DNA of 64,000 nt from positions 1 to 64,000 of the forward strand of contig NZ_FOHS01000003.1 in NCBI RefSeq assembly GCF_900111515.1, given 5' to 3'. The notes under the pieces are model-generated. The model was not told where the DNA came from and did no database searches. It saw nothing but the letters and a program-made list of their open reading frames with translations. Of this stretch, positions 16,870 through 26,014 are shown one piece after another; position 1 is the first letter of the stretch, and every line of letters starts with the position of its first letter. A program made the position numbers and the translations under genes. The DNA is from Hymenobacter actinosclerus. GTDB taxonomy: Bacteria > Bacteroidota > Bacteroidia > Cytophagales > Hymenobacteraceae.

Positions 16870-17655
16870 ATGGGACTTATTGCCGCCCTGCCCGAAATCG
16901 ACCGGCACCCGGATTCCGTGTTCGTGATGCACGAGGCGTCGGAAAAGCTCATTCCGCTGCACGCCCACACCAAGGGGCAGCTGAGCTACGTGGAGGGCGG
17001 GGTGGCCCACATCACCATTGGGTTTCGTACCTACGTGGTGCCGGCGCGGCACTACTTCTGGGTGCCCAAAGGCCTGGAGCACGTGGTGCGCATCGGCCAC
17101 TCGGGCACGGTGTTCCGCTCGCTTTATTTCTACGCCGAGCACGACGAAAACCATCCGTTCTACAGTCAGCTGGGCATTTATCCGGCCTCCGAGCTGCTTA
17201 TCCAGATGATTGGCTACTCCAAATGCTGGGACGGCCGGCACGTGAGCCGCACCGACGAAAACTTCGAGTTTCTGATGGCCCTCAAGCAGCTGCTGCCCCA
17301 GCTGGGCCACAAGTCGCTGCCCATCGTGCTGCCCATCACCGACGATGCGCGCATGAACACCATCACGCGCTACCTCCGGCAAAACCTGGCCGAGCCCTTG
17401 AGCCTGCAAACGCTGAGCAAGGAGTTCAGCATGAGCGAGCGAAGCATGTCGCGCCTGTTTCAGGCCCTGCTGCACATCTCGTTTTTGCAGTATCTTAAAA
17501 CCCTGCGCATGATTCAGGCCATCGAGCTGCTGCTTAAATCGAGGCAGAGCATCAGCGAAATTGCCTTTCAGGTGGGCTACCACAACATCGGCTCGTTCAG
17601 CAACGCCTTTTTCGAGTTCACCCAGGCCCGGCCGTCCGACTTCCGTAAGAACTGA
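16870..17655 (+). CDS. AraC-family transcriptional regulator
   Basis: A 261-aa activator-type regulator. The N-terminal cupin (about residues 25-110, IPLHAHTKGQLSYVEGGVAHI) should bind a small ligand. The C-terminal tandem helix-turn-helix (about 165-260) has LQTLSKEFSMSERSMSRLF and the second-helix pattern ISEIAFQVGYHNIGSFSNAFF ending ARPSDFRK, the AraC/XylS signature. The start at 16870 excludes a low-complexity upstream extension. Being divergent from the tripartite efflux operon, it is the probable regulator of that pump. Confidence 0.92.
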   Translation: MGLIAALPEIDRHPDSVFVMHEASEKLIPLHAHTKGQLSYVEGGVAHITIGFRTYVVPARHYFWVPKGLEHVVRIGHSGTVFRSLYFYAEHDENHPFYSQLGIYPASELLIQMIGYSKCWDGRHVSRTDENFEFLMALKQLLPQLGHKSLPIVLPITDDARMNTITRYLRQNLAEPLSLQTLSKEFSMSERSMSRLFQALLHISFLQYLKTLRMIQAIELLLKSRQSISEIAFQVGYHNIGSFSNAFFEFTQARPSDFRKN

Positions 17656-17705
17656 CACCGGCCGGCCCACCAGCCGCGCTACCTCACCCCACAAACCCCA
17701 GCGCC

Positions 17706-18098
17706 ATGCCCTCCCGACCCGCCACCATTGCGCAACGGCAGCAGCTGGCGGCCCAGCGGCCGCCCGAATTACCCACGGTGCCGGAGCGCCCGCCCTACGC
17801 CGCCGACTTTGCCGAGGGGCTGGCCTATGAGCTCGCCCACGCCCGGCCGCCGCAGGTGCCGGCGCTGCTGCACGCCCACTTCCCGGCCCCCGACCAACCC
17901 GACTGCGACTACCTGGCCGGCGTGCTCCGGCAGATTGACGAGGCGCGGTACTGCGAGCGGGCAGTGGGCTGCGGCACCGATTTCGTGTTCTGGGGCATCG
18001 AGTACTCGGCGCCCAATATGGCCGCGGCCCGAAAGTGGCTGGCCGCGGCCGGCGCTACGTTGGTTGCCCAAAATAGCGCCGGCCGCGGCCAGCCTTAA
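17706..18098 (+). CDS. Hypothetical protein (130 aa)
   Basis: I do not recognize this protein. It begins 50 nt after the AraC gene in the same direction. It shows the G/C-rich third positions of real genes here, and has no signal peptide or membrane segment. The composition is Ala/Pro-rich at the N-terminus. The C-terminal half (DYLAGVLRQIDEARYCERAVG, FVFWGIEYSAPNMAAARKWLA) looks globular. An overlapping longer frame (17728-18915) runs antisense through terC and is a shadow. It may be co-transcribed with the regulator. Confidence 0.55.
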   Translation: MPSRPATIAQRQQLAAQRPPELPTVPERPPYAADFAEGLAYELAHARPPQVPALLHAHFPAPDQPDCDYLAGVLRQIDEARYCERAVGCGTDFVFWGIEYSAPNMAAARKWLAAAGATLVAQNSAGRGQP

Positions 18099-18117
18099 GT
18101 CGGCAGTAGCTGCCGGC

Positions 18118-18891
18118 TTAGTCGAAGTTGGAGTCGCGCAGGTGCACGGGGCCGGCGGGCGACTTCTTGCGCAACCGGATGTTGAACAGCTCGACCAGCA
18201 GCGAGAAGGCCATGGCGAAGTACAGGTAGCCCTTCTCGATTTCCTGGTGGCCGGCTTCCATCACCAGCATCACGCCAATCATAATCAGAAACGACAGCGC
18301 CAGCACCTTGATGGTGGGGTTGTTGTTGACGAAACCAGCCACCGCGCCCGAGAAGGCCAGCATCAGGCCCATCGAAATAACCACGGCCACAATCATTACC
18401 AGCACGTTATCCACCAGGCCCACGGCCGTCAGAATGGAGTCGAAGCTGAACACGATATCGACCACGATAATCTGGAAGATGACGTTGGTCATGGTGGCCG
18501 AGCCGGCGCCGGGGGTTTCGGTTTCCTCTTCGCCCTGGAGCTTGGTGTGCAGCTCGGTGGTGCTCTTGTAAATCAGGAACAGGCCGCCGGCCAGCAGAAT
18601 CAGGTCGCGGCCGCTCACGCCGAAGGGCTCGTCCTGCCAGGGCAAGTCGAGGGTGAACAGCGCCGCCCGCAGCCCGATAATCCAGCTGATACTCAGCAGC
18701 AGCCCCAGCCTGAACACCAGGGCCAGCATCAGCCCGATGGTGCGCCCGCGCGCCTGCTGGGCCGCCGGCAGCCGGCTGACGATGATGGAAATGAAAATGA
18801 TGTTGTCGATGCCCAACACTATTTCCATCAGCGTGAGCGTGAGCAGGCTAACCCAGGTAGCGGGCTCGGCAAAAGCGGCAAAATCGTACAT
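18118..18891 (-). CDS. TerC family integral membrane protein
   Basis: A 257-aa protein with about seven transmembrane helices. The family core appears as LTLMEIVLGIDNIIFISIIVSRLP near the N-terminus and IFQIIVVDIVFSFDSILTAVGLV in the middle, with the acidic residues in membrane segments (ExxLGxDN, DxxFSxDS) thought to handle metal ions. The family is linked to tellurite resistance and, in Alx/MntP-like members, to manganese export. No yybP-ykoY riboswitch could be recognized in the 191 bp upstream, which contain only a weak GC hairpin near 18935-18950. Confidence 0.92.
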   Translation of the reverse strand: MYDFAAFAEPATWVSLLTLTLMEIVLGIDNIIFISIIVSRLPAAQQARGRTIGLMLALVFRLGLLLSISWIIGLRAALFTLDLPWQDEPFGVSGRDLILLAGGLFLIYKSTTELHTKLQGEEETETPGAGSATMTNVIFQIIVVDIVFSFDSILTAVGLVDNVLVMIVAVVISMGLMLAFSGAVAGFVNNNPTIKVLALSFLIMIGVMLVMEAGHQEIEKGYLYFAMAFSLLVELFNIRLRKKSPAGPVHLRDSNFD

Positions 18892-19082
18892 CGTTCAATT
18901 AAAAATCAGCAGTGAAAAAGTAAAAACCCGGGGTTCCGGGGCTTTCTTCCGGGCTATTTATGGCAGCTGCGCATCAGTCGTGTTTTTTGGCCGGGCATTG
19001 AGTGGCGCGGCGCTACAATTTGGTTTCGCTGTCAATCGGAGAAATTTTTAATTTTTCACGTTCGGTTTTTAATTCGGTCCAC

Positions 19083-19508
19083 TCAGCCGGCTATGTCGCC
19101 GCTGGCTTCGGGCTGGTGCAGCACGGCCTCCACGAAATAGGTGGCCTCGCCCTTGGGCATGGGCCACACCACTTTGTCGCCGGGGCGGCAGCCGAGCACG
19201 GCGGTGGCTACGGGGGCCAGAATGGATATTTTGTTGGCTTTGATATCGGCGTGGCGCGGGTACACGAGCGTGATTTCGAGCATGCTGTTGTTGGTCGCGT
19301 TGCGCAGCCGCACGCGCGAGTTCATCGTCACCACGTCGGGCAGAATGTCGTACGAGTCTACCATTTCGGCCCGTTTCAGTTCCCGCTCCAGGCCTTCGAC
19401 CACCCGGTTGCCGGTTACCTGACGTTCCTGGCGCACCAGATCAACCAGGTGCTGGTAGTCGACTTTAGTGATGTAGATGGGGCCGGAAGTGGACGGGATG
19501 TTTTTCAT
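19083..19508 (-). CDS. GreA/GreB C-terminal domain protein, Rnk-like
   Basis: This 141-aa protein lacks the long coiled-coil of GreA. It has the C-terminal FKBP-like half (VRLRNATNNSMLEITLVYPRHAD, ILAPVATAVLGCRPGDKVVWPMP), as in Rnk, which binds RNA polymerase without cleaving transcripts. The N-terminus has a short helical arm. A cytoplasmic RNA-polymerase-interacting role is inferred from the family. It stands alone between terC and an SDR gene. Confidence 0.85.
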   Translation of the reverse strand: MKNIPSTSGPIYITKVDYQHLVDLVRQERQVTGNRVVEGLERELKRAEMVDSYDILPDVVTMNSRVRLRNATNNSMLEITLVYPRHADIKANKISILAPVATAVLGCRPGDKVVWPMPKGEATYFVEAVLHQPEASGDIAG

Positions 19509-19679
19509 GAATGAAACGAGTAGAAAGTGAGAGGTTAGACGCTACCGGAGTGGTTTGGCTTGCTCAAGTTACCATAAAGGTATCGGGCTGGGCCGCGGCC
19601 AGGGCATGGGGCCGGCGAAAACAGGTGGGCCGGAGCAGCTGCGGTATGCTGCAGGGGCGTAGCAGGGTTGCTGAGGGGC

Positions 19680-20453
19680 CTAATCCAGCGTCTGCTCGCC
19701 CCCGCCGTTCACGAACAGCACCTGCCCGCTCACCCAGCCCGAAACCGGTGCCGCGAAATAGAGCACGGCCCCGGCAATGTCGTCCACTTCGCCCAAACGT
19801 TGCAGCGGCGTGTGGGCCAGCATACGCTGCTCGATTTCGGGCGTGAGCACGGTGGCCAGCGCCCCGGTGCGCACCGCCCCCGGCCCAATGGCATTCACCC
19901 GGATGATGGGGCCGTAATCGAAGGCCAAGTTGCGGGTCATGTGGTTGATGGCGGCCTTGGAGGAGGCGTAGGCGCTGATGGCCGGGCTGTGGTTGATGCT
20001 GGCCATCGACGACATGTTGATAATGGAACCGTAGCCGGCCTGCTGCATGTGCGGAGCGCACAGCTGGCACAGGCGCCACATGCTGAACACATTCAGCTCG
20101 AACACGCGCGCAAACTGCGCGACCGTAAGCTGGCTCGGACTTTCCTTGCCCGCGCCGCCGCCACCCACGTTGTTCACCAGAATATGAATGCCGCCAAACT
20201 CGGCCAGCGTCTTGTCTACCAGGTTGGTCAGGTCCTCGTCGTCGGTAACGTTGCAGGCCAGGCCCCGGGCCTGGCCGCCGCGGCTGGCAATGCTGGCGGC
20301 AGCGCGCTGGGCATCTTCCAGCTTGAGGTCGGCAATAACCACGTTGGCCCCGAAAGCGGCCAGCATCTGGCTGCTGGCCAACCCGATGCCATTGGCTCCA
20401 CCGGTTACGATGGCCGTTTTACCGCTCAGGTCGAATAGTTCGGAAGGCTTCAT
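19680..20453 (-). CDS. Short-chain dehydrogenase/reductase (HdhA-like)
   Basis: A 257-aa classical SDR. The cofactor motif TGGANGIG is at residues 17-24 and NNVG at 94-97. The catalytic Ser is around 148, with Tyr162 and Lys166 in YASSK. An acidic residue after the second strand (IADLKLEDA) suggests NAD(H) preference. The overall sequence resembles 7-alpha-hydroxysteroid or glucose dehydrogenase-type SDRs, but the natural substrate cannot be read from sequence. The 289 bp upstream (20454-20742) contain nothing I can identify. Confidence 0.88.
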   Translation of the reverse strand: MKPSELFDLSGKTAIVTGGANGIGLASSQMLAAFGANVVIADLKLEDAQRAAASIASRGGQARGLACNVTDDEDLTNLVDKTLAEFGGIHILVNNVGGGGAGKESPSQLTVAQFARVFELNVFSMWRLCQLCAPHMQQAGYGSIINMSSMASINHSPAISAYASSKAAINHMTRNLAFDYGPIIRVNAIGPGAVRTGALATVLTPEIEQRMLAHTPLQRLGEVDDIAGAVLYFAAPVSGWVSGQVLFVNGGGEQTLD

Positions 20454-20742
20454 GGCTCCAGCAGTTGGCCGCCGGCGGGCAGCAGGAATGAATGATGCCC
20501 GGCAGACAGGCTGGCCGGGTATTGGTGCATACGCACAACAAAACAGTGCAGAACCCTCCGGCCCATCGCGAAGCGAAACATGCAGCTCCCGCCTGACGAC
20601 GGGCCGGAACAGGCCCCATCCTACTAACTACGCCGCTGAACGAATTTGGATGAGGCCGGGCAGCGCCGCCGGAATTGAAAGCTGCCCCGCCAAGAGCAGC
20701 AGAAGCGCCTGTCAGCGGAGGCCGGCACCTGGCCGAAGCGCG

Positions 20743-21204
20743 TTAGTACACCGCGTGGAAGACGGCCAGCGGGGCACGGCGGCCCACGTTCAGCATCAGC
20801 GTATCTCCTTGCAGGGTAAAGTTGTCGGCCTGGTTGAGCACTTCGAGGAAGCCGCGCTCATTCTCGGGGCCGGGGCAGGCCCGAAGCGTAGTGAGCAGGT
20901 TGCTGAAGCGCAGGCGCATCTGCTGCTCGTTCAGCTCGTACGAGCCGTTGAGGCTGTTGCAGCCGCCGTAGCCAACCACCCGGCTGCTGTCGGTGAGCAT
21001 AAAGTAGGCGTCGCGCTCCTGGCCGGCGGCCATCTTCACGGGCTGGCCCTCCAGCATCACCAGCTGCCAGTGCTTGTTTTTGATGCCCTCGGTTTTCTGG
21101 CTCATGCCGGTCGAAGTATCAGGAGTGGTGATGGTATTCCTGGTCGATTCGCAGCCGGTGAGCAAAGCGGGCGTGAGCAGCAGCGCAAACAGGTACTTTT
21201 TCAT
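20743..21204 (-). CDS. META-domain lipoprotein
   Basis: A 153-aa lipoprotein with a lipobox (LFALLLTPALLTGC, modified Cys18). The rest is a META/HslJ-type domain: KHWQLVMLEGQPV, a glycine-rich YGGCNSLNGSYEL and the pair of cysteines typical of the family. Family members are envelope or heat-shock-associated proteins without a defined activity. It is the last of four closely spaced minus-strand genes for secreted proteins (20743-23264). Confidence 0.88.
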   Translation of the reverse strand: MKKYLFALLLTPALLTGCESTRNTITTPDTSTGMSQKTEGIKNKHWQLVMLEGQPVKMAAGQERDAYFMLTDSSRVVGYGGCNSLNGSYELNEQQMRLRFSNLLTTLRACPGPENERGFLEVLNQADNFTLQGDTLMLNVGRRAPLAVFHAVY

Positions 21205-21247
21205 AAGCAGTGGCAGTCAGGAGGGTGAGAGGAATCGGGCCGGGCAA

Positions 21248-21676
21248 TCAGCTGCCCCGGTAGGTGGAGTAGCCGAACGCCGACAGCGTAATAGGTACGT
21301 GATAATGCGCCCCGTCGGTTAGCTCGAACACCACCTCGATGTAGGGGTAGAACGATTCCTGCTTTTTGGCCGCGAAGTAGGGCTTGGTCAGAAAGGTGAG
21401 CTTGAAAATGCCCTGCTGGGTGCCATCCTTGCCGGCTGTGGGCAGAAAGTCGCCAATGCGGCCAGCAGCGTCGGTTGTTTTTTCGGCCACGGCCATCCAG
21501 GTTTTTTTGGCCGGGTCGTACTTTTCGAGGCGCACCGTTACGCCCGCCGCGGGCAGGCCCTGGTTGATGTCGAGGATGTGGGTGCTGAGCTGGTAAGCGG
21601 GTGGGGTTTGCGGCTTTTGTTGGGCCAGGCCCAGCAGGGGAAGCAGGCTCAGCAGGGTAATAAGCAGGGTTTTCAT
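21248..21676 (-). CDS. uraH: 5-hydroxyisourate hydrolase, secreted (transthyretin-like)
   Basis: A 142-aa HIU hydrolase, the second step of urate degradation. A signal peptide (MKTLLITLLSLLPLLGLAQ) places it in the periplasm. Family motifs are intact: LSTHILDINQGLPAAGV at the N-terminus of the mature protein, and the C-terminal YHVPITLSAFGYSTYRGS, whose YRGS end forms the active site. I chose the ATG at 21676 because it produces the signal peptide. No other purine-catabolism genes are near. It lies between a haem-degrading-like gene and the META gene. Confidence 0.92.
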   Translation of the reverse strand: MKTLLITLLSLLPLLGLAQQKPQTPPAYQLSTHILDINQGLPAAGVTVRLEKYDPAKKTWMAVAEKTTDAAGRIGDFLPTAGKDGTQQGIFKLTFLTKPYFAAKKQESFYPYIEVVFELTDGAHYHVPITLSAFGYSTYRGS

Positions 21677-21736
21677 AGGGAAATTCAACATGACAAACGG
21701 GTAAAAGAACTGACGGCCACCATGGGCCGCCACAGG

Positions 21737-22273
21737 TTAAGGCGTGGTAATGCCCGCTTCGGGCAGGCTGGCCGCGTGGCCGATGAGGTCGTCGTTTTCG
21801 GCGCCACCGCCGCCCGATATGCCCACCGCCCCAATCACCTGGCCCTGGTAGCGCAACGGCACGCCGCCGCCCAGCAGCAGCAATTCGGGCAGGTTGGCCA
21901 GGTTCTGGGTGTCGGGGTTGGTGCGGGCCTTGCGGCCCAGCAGCAGCGTGGGGGTTTTGGTAGATACAGCGGTGAAGGCCTTGCGGCGGGAGGCTTCCGT
22001 GTTGTGCGGTCCTACCCCGTCGCCCTGAGAAAGCAGAATCGTCTGGCCGCTGGCATCGACCACGGCCACCGATACCTGCTGGTTGAGGGCCGCGGCCTTG
22101 GCGCGGGCCCGCACGGCCAACTCCAGGGCCGCGGCCTGCGTCAGCCGGAAAGTGGGGGCCACGTAGGTAGCAGCGGCCGGGGTGGCAGGGCGGGCGGTTT
22201 GCGCCGAGGCCAGCACCGGCAGTAGCAGCAAAGCCAAACTCAGGCCCGCCAGTTGTTTCAAGTTATGCATCAA
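21737..22273 (-). CDS. Secreted GlcG/HbpS-like haem-binding protein
   Basis: A 178-aa protein with a signal peptide ending near LASAQ and a GlcG/HbpS (haem-degrading family) domain. Telling segments are VSVAVVDASGQTILLSQGDG, SRRKAFTAVS and the glycine-rich GGGVPLRYQGQVIGAVGISGGG. Family members bind haem or act as accessory proteins to oxidases; the actual ligand here is unknown. It sits 31 nt after the upstream propeller gene and 60 nt before uraH, so all are likely co-transcribed. Confidence 0.87.
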   Translation of the reverse strand: MMHNLKQLAGLSLALLLLPVLASAQTARPATPAAATYVAPTFRLTQAAALELAVRARAKAAALNQQVSVAVVDASGQTILLSQGDGVGPHNTEASRRKAFTAVSTKTPTLLLGRKARTNPDTQNLANLPELLLLGGGVPLRYQGQVIGAVGISGGGGAENDDLIGHAASLPEAGITTP

Positions 22274-22304
22274 AGGCTGGTTTTAGGAATTGTAGTTGCC
22301 GCAC

Positions 22305-23264
22305 TCAGCGCTGCTCGCGAAACAGATGCACCATTGCCTGGCCCGATTTTTTTCCGGCTTCGGTGGCAATGTACAGGTCGCCTTCGGGCGTGAAAGCCAG
22401 CCCTTCGGCCTGCGGAAACAGGTTGCCGGGCAACGGCGCGACGGCCAGCAGCTCGCCGGCCTCGTTCAGCTCCACCAGCGCGTTCTGGCGGGCCGACAGC
22501 ACGAATACGTGGCCCGTGCGCGGATGGACGGCCACGGCCGAGGGCGCGAAGCCCTTCAGCCCGCCCGCCTGCTTGCTTTTCTTGCCTTTCTTGCCCTTTC
22601 TAGCTGTTTCCGGCGCGACATCTGCACCAGCAGGCTTGGGCACCGAGGCCACAATAGCGTCCACGTCGAGTACGTAGGCGGCGGGCGTCTGCACTTTGAA
22701 CGTGGTGGGGTCGAGGCGGTAGATGGCGCGCTTGGTGGCAGTCAGGTTGCCGCCGGGCGAGCCTTTGCAGGCCACAAGCAGGGTTTTCGAGCGGGCATCG
22801 TAGGTAAGGCCCTCGGCGTTGTTTTCGATGGTGAGACCGGTCTGGTACTGCCGGGTGCCGCTGGCCGAGTGGCGGAACAGCGTGCCGTCGCTGCGCAGCA
22901 CAAACCAGTCGTTGCCCACGCGGGCCAGGTCCTCGTAGTCGCCGGCCGGCCCGAAATCAACGGTGCGGGTGACGCGCTTATCGGTCAGGCTGTACTCGTA
23001 GAGTCGGCCGGTTTCGTCCTGTACGCCGGTTAGCTGCCCCTGGCCACTGAACACAATGCCCGACAGCTCGGCCAGCTCGGCGGGCATGGGGTAAGTGGCA
23101 GCCGGCTGGCTGAAATCGTAGGCCAGGCGGCCGGAAACCGGCGCGCTCGGGCCGGAGCTGGCCGCGCTGCTGCGAGAGTCGGGGGCGGTTAAGGCTGACG
23201 CATCGGAAGTGGGCGCGCAGTAGTTGAGCAGCAGCGCCAGGGGCAAAAACAGGGGGTTAATCAT
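22305..23264 (-). CDS. SdiA-regulated-like propeller lipoprotein
   Basis: A 319-aa protein with an N-terminal hydrophobic segment ending LLLNYC, a probable lipoprotein signal. It carries SdiA-regulated/YjiK-like propeller repeats (LSGIVFSGQGQLTGVQDETGRLYEYSL, GDYEDLARVGNDWFVLRSDG, FAPSAVAVHPRTGHVFVLSA, PQAEGLAFTPEGDLYIATE). A Lys-rich insertion KGKKGKKSK lies around residues 220-230. It leads the row of four secreted-protein genes. No enzymatic activity can be assigned. Confidence 0.82.
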   Translation of the reverse strand: MINPLFLPLALLLNYCAPTSDASALTAPDSRSSAASSGPSAPVSGRLAYDFSQPAATYPMPAELAELSGIVFSGQGQLTGVQDETGRLYEYSLTDKRVTRTVDFGPAGDYEDLARVGNDWFVLRSDGTLFRHSASGTRQYQTGLTIENNAEGLTYDARSKTLLVACKGSPGGNLTATKRAIYRLDPTTFKVQTPAAYVLDVDAIVASVPKPAGADVAPETARKGKKGKKSKQAGGLKGFAPSAVAVHPRTGHVFVLSARQNALVELNEAGELLAVAPLPGNLFPQAEGLAFTPEGDLYIATEAGKKSGQAMVHLFREQR

Positions 23265-23312
23265 ACCAGTGCGGTTGAATTCAGGTTACCAGCAGAAAGT
23301 TGGGGTACCGAC

Positions 23313-23618
23313 TTAGCGCAGGGCCAGCGTATCGGGGGCGGCAGCTTGGGCAGCGGCCCGGCTCTGGCAGGCCGCCAGGCGCTGCCGGGTCTGGCGCAGC
23401 TCTTCGTGCAGGGCCGTCCAGGCGCTGTCCTGCTCCTCATCGTCGTCGTCGCCATCGAAGAGACCCAGCGTGTTGGGCGCCCCGGCCCGGTTTTGCCGCA
23501 CCGACTGGTAGTCGGGCGTGAGGCAGTACAGGTTTACGCCCACCGACAGCACCAGCGCCCCGGCCAGCAGCCAGGTAAGCAAAGAAGCAGGGGTAGACGA
23601 ATGAACAGGAGCGGCCAT
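23313..23618 (-). CDS. Small membrane-anchored hypothetical protein
   Basis: A 101-aa protein with one N-terminal transmembrane segment (LLTWLLAGALVLSVGVNLYCL). It also has a strikingly acidic patch (DGDDDDEEQDS) and a helical C-terminal region that could form a coiled coil. The start at 23618 is preferred because a TACTTTTG -7 element lies 28 nt upstream and would fall inside the coding region if the longer reading were used. It follows the sensor kinase gene. I do not recognize the family. Confidence 0.6.
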   Translation of the reverse strand: MAAPVHSSTPASLLTWLLAGALVLSVGVNLYCLTPDYQSVRQNRAGAPNTLGLFDGDDDDEEQDSAWTALHEELRQTRQRLAACQSRAAAQAAAPDTLALR

Positions 23619-23645
23619 AAACCGGGAGCTACATAAAGTACAACA

Positions 23646-23653
23646 CAAAAGTA
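23646..23653 (-). promoter_or_regulatory. -7 element before the 101-aa membrane protein
   Basis: TACTTTTG on the minus strand matches TAnnTTTG. It lies in the 79-bp gap after the kinase gene, suggesting independent transcription of the small protein. Confidence 0.5.
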
Positions 23654-23697
23654 TTTCAACGGTATTAACGCCGTCTGAGCGCCACATTAAAAGAACA

Positions 23698-25071
23698 TTA
23701 AGCGGCCGGCAGCAACAGCTCGGCCTGCGTGCCCTCGCCCACCACCGATGTTATCCGCAGCTGCCCGCCGTGGGCCTGCACAATTTTCTGGGTGATGGGC
23801 AGCCCCAGGCCAAAGCCCGGCCGGTCGCGGCTGTTTTCGCCCCGGAACAGGGGCTCGGTGAGGCGGGCCAGTTCGGCCGCCGGCAGGCCCGTGCCGGTGT
23901 CGGCTACGCGCAGCCACAGCTGCCGGGCGGGGTTGTAGTTCAGCTGCACACTTACGCCGTCGGCCGAGTACTTGCAGGCGTTGTCGAGCAGGTTGAGCAC
24001 GGCCGTGTGCAGCAGCTGCTCGTTGCCGCGGGTGCCGAAGGGCACCTCCACCGTGTCGGGCCAGGAGCCAAAATCGACCTGCACGGTGCGGCCCGGGTAG
24101 CGGGCGCGGCAGCTGGCCACGGCCCGCAGCACCACATCATCGAAGGGCACGAGCTCGGTTTCCGGCGCCGCTCCCTCGGCTTTGGCCAGCGCCAGCAGGC
24201 TGTTGGTCAGGTCGATGACCTTCTGGATTTCCTCCACCGCCGACTCCATACTGCGGCGGGCCGTGGGCAGGTCGGGGTCGTAGGCGGCGGCCGTTTCCAG
24301 CGTGCCCAGCACCGTGGCCAGGGGCGTGCGCAACTCGTGCGAGGCGTGGGCCACGAAGCTTTTGTGGGCCTCAAACGCCTGCTCCAGCCCGCGCAGCATC
24401 TGGTTGAAGGTGATGGCCAGCTGGGCAATTTCGTCGCGGCGGTTGCCCTCGTCCACGCGCTGGCGCAGGTTGCTGGCCGTAATGCCGCGCACTTCGGCCA
24501 CCATGCGCGCCAGCGGCCGCAGCAGGCGGCCCGCAAAAAGCCAGGCCGCCCCAATAATGAGCACCAGCGCCCCCAGGTTGCCGCCCAGCAGAATGGCGCG
24601 CAGCGTGGCAAACTCACGCCGCCCAAATACGTCGCGCCCGGCCACAAAAATGAAGTAGCGCTGCCCGCGGTGCCGGTACTGCATGCCCAGCACCTCTACG
24701 GCACCCCGATGAAAGCGGGCCGGCTGGCTGCGCGTAATCTGGCCGAAATACACCGAATCGGCCTTGGATATGGCTTCTTTCTTTTTCTGGCTGATCTGGA
24801 AAACCAGCTTTCCATCGGGCGCATAAATGCTGATGCGCTCATTGTGCATGGTCAGCAAATCCTTTTTGCGCAGGCTGCTTAGCGCCTCGGGTTGCAAATC
24901 GAGGCGGCCGATGAGCAAGTGGGCCGTCTGCTCGGCCTTGCTTTCGAGGCGGTGGTAGAAGCGCAGCTCCCGTGCCCGCACGCTGTAGTAATAGATGAAC
25001 CCCGTCAGGCACAGCTGAATGGTGAACACCAGCGCCATAAACCACAGCATCAACTGGTTCCGAAACAGCAT
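23698..25071 (-). CDS. Two-component sensor histidine kinase
   Basis: A 457-aa membrane kinase. Transmembrane segments lie at about 8-28 and 165-190 and flank a periplasmic sensor region. HAMP follows (RLLRPLARMVAEVRGI), then the phosphoacceptor helix with HASHELRTPLATVLG. The ATPase domain has N (LLDNACKY), G1 (VADTGTGLP) and G2 (GFGLGLPI) boxes. The layout matches CusS/BaeS-type sensors. Its partner response regulator is immediately upstream on the same strand. The 165-bp gap between them contains a large inverted repeat, which could affect kinase levels relative to the regulator. Confidence 0.95.
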   Translation of the reverse strand: MLFRNQLMLWFMALVFTIQLCLTGFIYYYSVRARELRFYHRLESKAEQTAHLLIGRLDLQPEALSSLRKKDLLTMHNERISIYAPDGKLVFQISQKKKEAISKADSVYFGQITRSQPARFHRGAVEVLGMQYRHRGQRYFIFVAGRDVFGRREFATLRAILLGGNLGALVLIIGAAWLFAGRLLRPLARMVAEVRGITASNLRQRVDEGNRRDEIAQLAITFNQMLRGLEQAFEAHKSFVAHASHELRTPLATVLGTLETAAAYDPDLPTARRSMESAVEEIQKVIDLTNSLLALAKAEGAAPETELVPFDDVVLRAVASCRARYPGRTVQVDFGSWPDTVEVPFGTRGNEQLLHTAVLNLLDNACKYSADGVSVQLNYNPARQLWLRVADTGTGLPAAELARLTEPLFRGENSRDRPGFGLGLPITQKIVQAHGGQLRITSVVGEGTQAELLLPAA

Positions 25072-25074
25072 TTT

Positions 25075-25236
25075 TTAGTGGTTAGTGATTAGCGGTTAGT
25101 GATTAGCGGTTAGTGAAGAACGTCATTCTGAGCGGAGCGAAGAATCTCGCGTGTTATCGTTGAACAATCGGTACAACGTCAGCACGCGAGATTCTTCGCG
25201 CTGCTCAGAATGACGTTCTTCACTAACCACTATTCA

Positions 25237-25250
<14 letters not shown>
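25075..25250 (+). repeat. GTCAT-type inverted repeat, copy 3, with tandem flank
   Basis: Core arms at 25122-25214 (GTCATTCTGAGCGGAGCGAA.. and its complement, inner arm AATCTCGCGTG) extend outward as TTAGTGAAGAAC / GTTCTTCACTAA. The left flank is a 14-bp tandem (GTTAGTGATTAGCG, about 2.5 copies). The right flank has related words on the opposite strand. The element fills the gap between the response-regulator and kinase genes. Confidence 0.88.
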
Positions 25251-25911
<661 letters not shown>

Positions 25912-26014
25912 AAACCGGCCTTGCTGAGTCGCTGAGATGGTTCAAAGCTACGGCAAACCCGCCGGCTACGGCCCGGCCACCCGGTAATCGGCGCCTTTTT
26001 CGCAATTTGCCCGC

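Noticed and set aside
18892..19082. yybP-ykoY manganese riboswitch before terC
   Set aside because: The conserved motif could not be found; only a weak GC hairpin is present.
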